Shown: positions 58,120 to 64,000 of the stretch, piece by piece | Layout of the letters: each line of letters opens with the position of its first letter | Numbering within the stretch: position 1 is the stretch's first letter | Assembly (NCBI RefSeq): GCF_028372415.1 | Contig: NC_092877.1 | Coordinates: forward strand, 251,053,510 to 251,117,509 | DNA: 64,000 nt | Reading direction: 5' to 3' | Origin: Notamacropus eugenii | Lineage: Eukaryota > Chordata > Mammalia > Diprotodontia > Macropodidae | Notes under the pieces: generated by a model | What the model saw: only the letters and a program-made list of their open reading frames with translations | What the model was told of the DNA's origin: nothing | The model's database searches: none | Translations under genes and position numbers: made by a program

Positions 58120-58976
58120 AGTAAAGAGTTTATTAATAAGCAAGAGATATAGCAGTTTACAGGAATAAAAAGAGATTACTTTGAATACATGAAATTTAAA
58201 ATCTTTACTATAATAAAACTATTGCCATAAAATTAAAAGGAAAATAGGAAACTGGTGAAATATTTTGTGATAAGTTCCTTTGATAAAGGTCTCATTTCTC
58301 AAATGTATAGAGGCCAACCTAATTTATAAAAATAAAAACCAATTCCAGAGTTGATAAATGATCAAATGATATGAAGGATTAGTTTTTCAGAAAAAAAGGT
58401 AATTAAAGATAACAATAGTTCTCTAAAGATGCTTTAAATCAGTACTGATTGGAGAAATACATATTTGAACAACTCTAAGATACCACCTCATTTCTATCAG
58501 ACTATTTAGCATGATAGAAAAGGAAACTGACAAATGCTGGAGTGTGTAAATGAAAAATTGGGACATTATTGTATTAAGTGAGGATTTGGACTTTTAAAAC
58601 CTTTCTGGAGAACATTTTGGAACTATACCCAAAGGGCTAAAAATCTATGCATGGTCATTGTCTAGCAATACCACTATTAATTCTATTTCCCAAAGAGATC
58701 AAAGACAAGGAAAAAAAAACCCTTTGTATACAAAAATATTTATGCTAGTTCTTTTTGTGGGAGAAAAATGGACATTGAGGTAATGACCATCAATTAAGGA
58801 ATGAATGAGCAAGTTATGGTATGAGGTTGTGCTAGAATACTATTTCTTTTAAGAGATGATAAGCAGGATGGTTTCAGAAAGAATCTGGGAGGCTTACATG
58901 AACTCATGCAAAGTACAGTAAGCAGAACCAGAAGAACATTGTACACAATATTCTGAGAAATATTATAATGATGAAG
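58120..58976 (+). mobile_element. L1 ORF2 3' fragment, part 1 (split by HAL1)
   Basis: Homologous to the ORF2 C-terminal region of the other L1s: AAGATACCACCTCATTTCTA, AAACCTTTCTGGAGAACATT, GTATACAAAAATATTTATGC and GCAGAACCAGAAGAACATTG in order. It breaks off at 58976 where a HAL1 starts and resumes at 62036. Confidence 0.88.
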
Positions 58977-61900
58977 AGAGAATGGAGCCAAGATGACAGA
59001 GTAAAAAGCAAGGACTTGTTGAACTCTCCAACAAACCCTTTCAAATAACTATAAAAAATCACTATAAACAAATTCTAGAGCTGCAGATTTCACAAAAGGA
59101 CAGAATAAAATAAATCTCCAGCCCAAGACAGCCAGGAAGGTTGACAGAAAAGATCTGTTGCACTGAACTGGGAACAAAGCACAGTCCAGCATGAGTGACA
59201 CTAAAATATATGGGGCTGAAGTAGGCCTCAGGTGACTGAATCACTGGTAGCTGTGGCATTTTCCAGACTTTTTTACCCCTCAAATGACAATGGCAGTATA
59301 GAGGGGCAGTAGAAAAACTCTGTCAGACCTAGGTGACAGATAAATATGTTCTAGCCCCAACCCTAAGGTAATGGAAGTGGTGCAGGAAGTGGAGGTGGTG
59401 GCAGCAGCAGGAGCAGCAGCAGATGTTTCAGGAGCTCCTGGTCCACAGACGGATGAGGATTCAGCAGCTGATCACAGAGGGATTGAAGGGATCTCTTTGC
59501 TAGCTCTGAGGAAGTATTATCTTGCTTTGACCTGCTTGGATCTGGGTCACAGTCGTGAGTGATGATCTTGGGGTGAGAAAGAATACTGATGTGGCAAAAT
59601 TTGTGGCTGCAGTTGAGAAAAAAATCCCCCTCACAATTCCAAGGCAGAAGAGTGCTTGTGGTCACTCACAGACAAGAGCACACATCAGGAGAGCAGTAAA
59701 CGCCTCTCCTTTGATCATACAATCTTGAAAGAAATAAAAATTTGTAGGCCCCTAGAAGTATCTCTGAAAACAGCTGCACAAACCCCAAAAAATTTGGGGC
59801 AGGACACCTTACACATGGGAAGCAGAGTCCTACCTTAGTAAAGAGTTAGAAAGTCAAGTATTTGTCTCAGAAAATGATCAGGCATCATAGAAAAAAAGAA
59901 AACCTCAGACTACAGAATCTTACTTTGATGATAAAGAAGATCAAAACATACAACCAGAAGAAGGCAATAAAGTCAAAGCTTCTACATAAAAAGCCTCCAA
60001 AAATATAAGAATTGATTAGTGCCCATGGAAGATCTCAAAAAGGATTTTGAGAATCAAGTAAGAGAAGTAGGGGAAAAATTCAGGAGGGAAATGAGAGTGA
60101 TGCAAGAAAATCATGAAAAAATAAGTCAACAGTTTGCTAAAGGAGACCCCCAAAATACCAGAGAAAATAACACCTTAAGAAATAGATTAACCCAAATGGC
60201 AAAAGAGGTCCAAAAAGCCAATGAGGAGAAAAATGCCTTAAGAAGCACAGTTGGCCAAATGGAAAAGGAGCTCCAAAAACTCACTGAAGAAAATAATTTC
60301 TTAAGAATTAGAATGGAGCAAATGAAGCTAATGACATTGTGAGAAATCAAGGAATTGTAAAAGGAAATCAAAAGAATGGAAAAATAGAAGACAGTGTGAA
60401 ATATCTCCTTGGAAAAAAACTATTGACATGGAAAATAGATCAAAGACAGAGAATTTTAAAAAATAATATTGAACTACCTGAAAGTCATGATCAAAAAAGA
60501 GCATATACAACATTTTACAAGAAATTATCAAGGAATACAGCACTGATATTCTAGAATCAGAGGGTAAAGTAGATATAGAAAAAAAAAATTAATGATCACC
60601 ACCTGAAAGATTTCTCAAAAGGAAAACTCCTAAGAATATTGTAGTCCAATTCCAGAGTTCCGTAATCAAGTAGAAAATATTGCAAGTAGTCTGAAGGAAA
60701 CCATTTGAATGTTGTGGTAATACCATCAGGATAACACAAGAAGTAGCAGCTTCTACATTAAGCAATCAGAGATCTTGGAATATGATATTGTGGAGGTCAA
60801 AGGAGTCAGAATTAAAAGCTAAAGTAATCTACACAACAAAATAAGTACAATCTATAAGGGGGAAAAGTGGACATTCAATGAAATAAAAGACTTTCAAGCA
60901 TTCTTAATAAAACTCCAGGACTGCATGGAAAATTCGACTTTCAATTACAAGAATCAAGAGAAGCATGAAAAAATGTAACAGTAAAGTGAAACCATCAGGG
61001 ACTTATTAAAGTTGAGCTGTTTACATTCCTACATGGAAAGATGATATTTATAACACATGAGACCTTTCTCAGTATTAGGGTAGTTGGAAGGATAACATGT
61101 GTGTATATATGTACATACATACAAGCATGCACATACACATATGTGTGCATATACTTACATATATACATGCATATGTATACAAATTTATATTTATATGAAT
61201 TTATATTTATATTTATCTGTCGATGGAAGACAGGGTGAGTTGAATATGAAGGGATGATACACAAAATAAAATTAAAGAGTGAGAGAGGAATATATTGGGA
61301 AGAGAAAGGAAAAGATAGAATGGGATGAATTATCTCACATAAAAGAAGCAAGACACAGCTTTTACAATGGAAGGTAAGAGGGGGAAAGGGAGACAGAATG
61401 AATGAATCTTATTCTCATTGGATTTGCTTCAAGGAATAACATACACACTCAGTTGGGTAGTTTACCCTTGAAGAAAATAGAGGAAAGGGATGGAAGGGGG
61501 AGGGGTGCTAGAAGGGAAGGCAGATTGGAGGAGTGTGTAGTTGGAAGAAGACACTTTTGAAATGGGGCAGGGTCAAGGGAAAGAATAGAATAAATGAGGG
61601 GAGGGATAAGATTGAGGGAAATACAGTTGGTCTTTTACAACATGAGTATTATTGATGTGTTTTACATGACTACAAATAGAAAACCAGTATTGAATTGTTT
61701 GCCTTCTCAATGAGTATGGTTGGGAAGAAAGAAGAATGGAAGAAGAGAATTTGGAACTAAAAGTTTTAAAAATAAACGTTAAAAATCATTTTTATATGCA
61801 AATGTGAAGTAAGACATACAGGCAATGGGGTATAGAAATATATCTTTGTCCTAGATGAAAGTGAAGGGGAAGGAGATACAAGGGGTTGAGTGCTAGAGGG

Positions 61901-62035
61901 AGGGAAGATTGTGGGAAGGGGTAATCAGAATTCATGCTACCTTGGGATGGAGAGGAGAGATGGGGAGAAAATTTGGAACTCAAAATCTTGTGGAAATAAA
62001 TGTTGAAACCTATAAATAAATTAATTAAAATATCG
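58977..62035 (+). mobile_element. Full-length HAL1 nested in L1
   Basis: It begins with GAGAATGGAGCCAAGATGACAG and ends in an A-rich tail. Imperfect repeats flank it: TAATGATGAAG (58966-58976) and TAATGAAG (62036-62043). ORF1 (about 59905-60950) is followed by a microsatellite (61095-61215), the purine-rich 3' region and two L1-like 3' ends (61730-61810 and 61940-62035). This copy shows the HAL1 layout from end to end in one piece, about 3,060 bp. Confidence 0.92.
59905..60950 (+). pseudogene. HAL1 ORF1 pseudogene
   Basis: The coiled-coil frame 60019-60342 (MEDLKKDFENQVREVGEKF onward, heptads to KLTEENNFLRIRMEQ) is clean. The RRM and C-terminal regions (60339-60950) are recognisable in pieces (ELPESHDQKR near 60470) with frame breaks and stops. 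Confidence 0.85.
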
Positions 62036-62430
62036 TAATGAAGGTTAATTGTGAAAGACTTAGCAACACTGCTCGAGAAAATGATCCCAGACAATTCCGA
62101 AGGACCCCAGATGAAAAAAAGAAAAAAACTATCCACCTCCAGATTATCAGCTGATGGACTTTAAAGGCACATTCTAGAATACTTTTATTTTTTTTCTTTA
62201 TTTTTAGTTTTGTTTTGGTTGTGTTTTCTTTTACACGACGGCAGGTCTTGGAAATAGATCTTGCATCGCTTCCCATGTACAATGAAAATGAAATTGCTTG
62301 TCTTGTCAAGAATTGTAAAAGGGTGAAAAGGAAAGAGAGAATTTGAAAGCCAAAGTTTTTAAATGATTATTTACAATTATTTTGCATGTAAATGTGAAAC
62401 ATTTAACAAATGAAAATAATTTTAAAATGA
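62036..62430 (+). mobile_element. L1 ORF2 3' fragment, part 2 and 3' UTR
   Basis: Continues the L1 broken at 58976: GTGAAAGACTTAGCAACACTG, CAGACAATTCCGAAGGACCC and AACTATCCACCTCCAGA, then a 3' UTR with GTTTTGTTTTGGTTG, GAGAATTTGAAAGCCAAAG and GCATGTAAATGTGAAAC. This 3' end differs from that of the L1 at 52361. Confidence 0.88.
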
Positions 62431-63519
62431 AATATTAAATAATTTCATTCCTTGATATTTTTTCATAAATTAATAAATAGTTTTTAATGGCTATTTGATA
62501 GAAATAAAAATAAGATAGAATAAGACTTATATGCCAACATTTATAAATTCCTCTATCATTGTTTGAATTTCAAATTTCTTATGTGTATCTGATTTGCAAA
62601 TGAAATAAACATCTATAAACCAGGATATGCCCCTCTCTCACTCAGTCACTGTTGCTCTGTCACTTTCTCTAATGGATGCTTACAAGAGTTGTTTGAAATT
62701 TGAATCAAAATTTTTAATACTTCCAATAAAATGTAATTTCTCTTGTTCTTACCATTTGCCTTACCACTATGTCCACTTAATGTACACTCACTGCCATTCC
62801 AGTGATTCACTATAAAGACCACTGGTGTGTACCATATAACCTGGAAATCTTCCCTTAGAATTTCCAGGGCATTCCATTCTCCGTGAATAAGAATTCTGTT
62901 TTTATGCATTCATCCCTTAATTAAAATAGCAACTCCTTAATATAAGGTATTCTTTTTTTTTTCATTCTCAGCACCAAATATAGGATTTGACACATTGACC
63001 CACAGTGAGATCTTAATATATTTTTTTTCATTCATTTACTTATTGCTGATCAGGAATTGTCTACGCCTAATTTATTGCTTTCAGATACATCCCCTATAAG
63101 ACTTTCTAAAAGAAACAAAAAAGACAAATTTCTATTTAAGATTAGAGAATAAATTGAATTTTATATCATATTTGTTAAGAAATAAGTGGGATATAAAATG
63201 GATATAAATTGATAGATAAGCAATGTGTATATCTGCATCTATTTATATCTATCCACAAAATCACATGGATTTGATTAAATAATTTAATTTCAGTATGTCA
63301 TATTCATCAATTTGAATATTAAGGTTGTGCATTAGTATAAACATACATTTATGATGTTTAAACATTAATGTTTAAATATGCCTTATGTATGCATATTCAA
63401 ATATGCTTATATATGCATATATACATTGTATCTGTTTGTATATATACATATATATTTGTGTGTATATATATGTGTGTGAATGTGTTATGTATATTTTCCA
63501 TATGATGTAGATAGTATAG
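62431..63519. other. Unique AT-rich DNA, no gene seen
   Basis: Contains a TATA/TGTA tract at about 63395-63480. Two small frames near 62627-62909 have no recognisable family. Confidence 0.45.
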
Positions 63520-63620
63520 GAATTAGTATTTGTTTTATAGCTAAGAAAAATGAGACTCATGAAGATGAAATAAATTTCCCGAGCTCACACAACAATAATC
63601 CATTCTTCTGACTTCACAGA
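63520..63620 (-). mobile_element. Possible MIR core remnant
   Basis: TAGCTAAGAAAAATGAGACTC and CCCGAGCTCACACAACAATAA resemble the complement of the MIR core; short and diverged. Confidence 0.4.
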
Positions 63621-63676
63621 ATAGCTGTTCTTTAGTAAATTTTCTTTAGCCACAATATCTCTGCTCTCTGCTCTTT

Positions 63677-63730
63677 GTCTGTCTGTCTGTCTGTCTGTCT
63701 CTCACACACACAGACTTATATGTGTGTATA
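63677..63730. repeat. GTCT then CA microsatellite
   Basis: About five GTCT units followed by CTCACACACACA. Confidence 0.9.
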
Positions 63731-64000
63731 CACATTAATGATATATATTTGAAAAATTACTGTACAACTGAACATTATAAAAATTAAGTACGGGCATAAT
63801 ATTCATACAAGTAAATATCTTTGGGTCTCAGTAATATACACATTACAATAGTGATTCTCCATTGCTGTTCTATAAAATTCAGGTAGACATGCCTGGAACT
63901 TTATGAAATTCATATTTATACTCATGTACAAATTCATCTATCTCCTCTTAGATATATGGCACTTAAATTTGTAATTCTATTCCACCACCATCACTTACGA
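63731..64000. other. Unique DNA at window end
   Basis: Nothing recognised. Confidence 0.4.

Noticed and set aside
1-64000. Endogenous retrovirus or LTR element with gag/pol
   Set aside because: No gag, protease, RT (other than L1-type) or envelope reading frame was seen; only weak LTR-like words at 4791 and 45610.

Overview
The window reads as a gene-poor, AT-rich stretch of a mammalian chromosome, most likely a marsupial (opossum or an Australian relative; I cannot settle the species). The reasons are marsupial-type L1 elements, an unusual density of HAL1 (half-L1) elements that carry ORF1 but no ORF2, tRNA-headed CORE-SINEs with the AGTGGATAGAGCAC head, MIR remnants, and no sign of Alu, B1/B2 or primate/rodent L1. 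No intact protein-coding gene, spliced exon set, rRNA, functional tRNA or CRISPR array could be supported. Nearly every long reading frame lies inside a retroelement or microsatellite.

Layout. 1-1290: a processed HMGB1 retrocopy flanked by a 17-bp target-site duplication at a TTAAAA site. 1291-4577: a minus-strand L1 fragment, then the 5' part of a HAL1, then a minus-strand tRNA-headed SINE. 4578-8242: mostly unique DNA with microsatellites and SINE remnants. 8256-15428: a full-length minus-strand L1 with a two-unit 5' UTR, broken by a 353-bp nested insertion that looks like an L1 tail carrying a 3' transduction. 16120-19276: an internally deleted plus-strand L1. 19291-21995: unique DNA, MIR and an old interspersed repeat. 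21996-24280: a HAL1 whose ORF1 is broken by one visible frameshift. 24281-32736: SINE/MIR remnants, a large TATC/CATC microsatellite and the longest repeat-poor block (about 28500-29420), a candidate conserved non-coding element. 32747-34555: an internally deleted HAL1. 37720-43495: two HAL1 copies tail to tail. 43510-49276: unique DNA, microsatellites and a LINE-tail-like repeat (45865-46510). 49291-52055: a full-length minus-strand HAL1 with a perfect 14-bp duplication. 52361-57892: a plus-strand L1 with deleted ORF2 C-terminal part. 58120-62430: an L1 3' fragment split by a full-length HAL1. 62430-64000: unique AT-rich DNA.

Biology. About 26% of the window is HAL1 (seven copies) and about 30% L1. 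L1 ORF2 supplies the endonuclease and reverse transcriptase; HAL1 encodes only the ORF1 RNA-binding protein and must have used L1 ORF2 in trans, as did the HMGB1 mRNA and the SINEs. Comparing copies here shows that HAL1 is colinear with the L1 5' UTR, ORF1 and inter-ORF spacer, and then carries two L1-like 3' ends in tandem. That composite structure, the 3' transduction and the two-unit 5' UTR with repeated YY1-like motifs are the most interesting signals. All coding regions in the elements show stops or frameshifts, so nothing here looks currently mobile.
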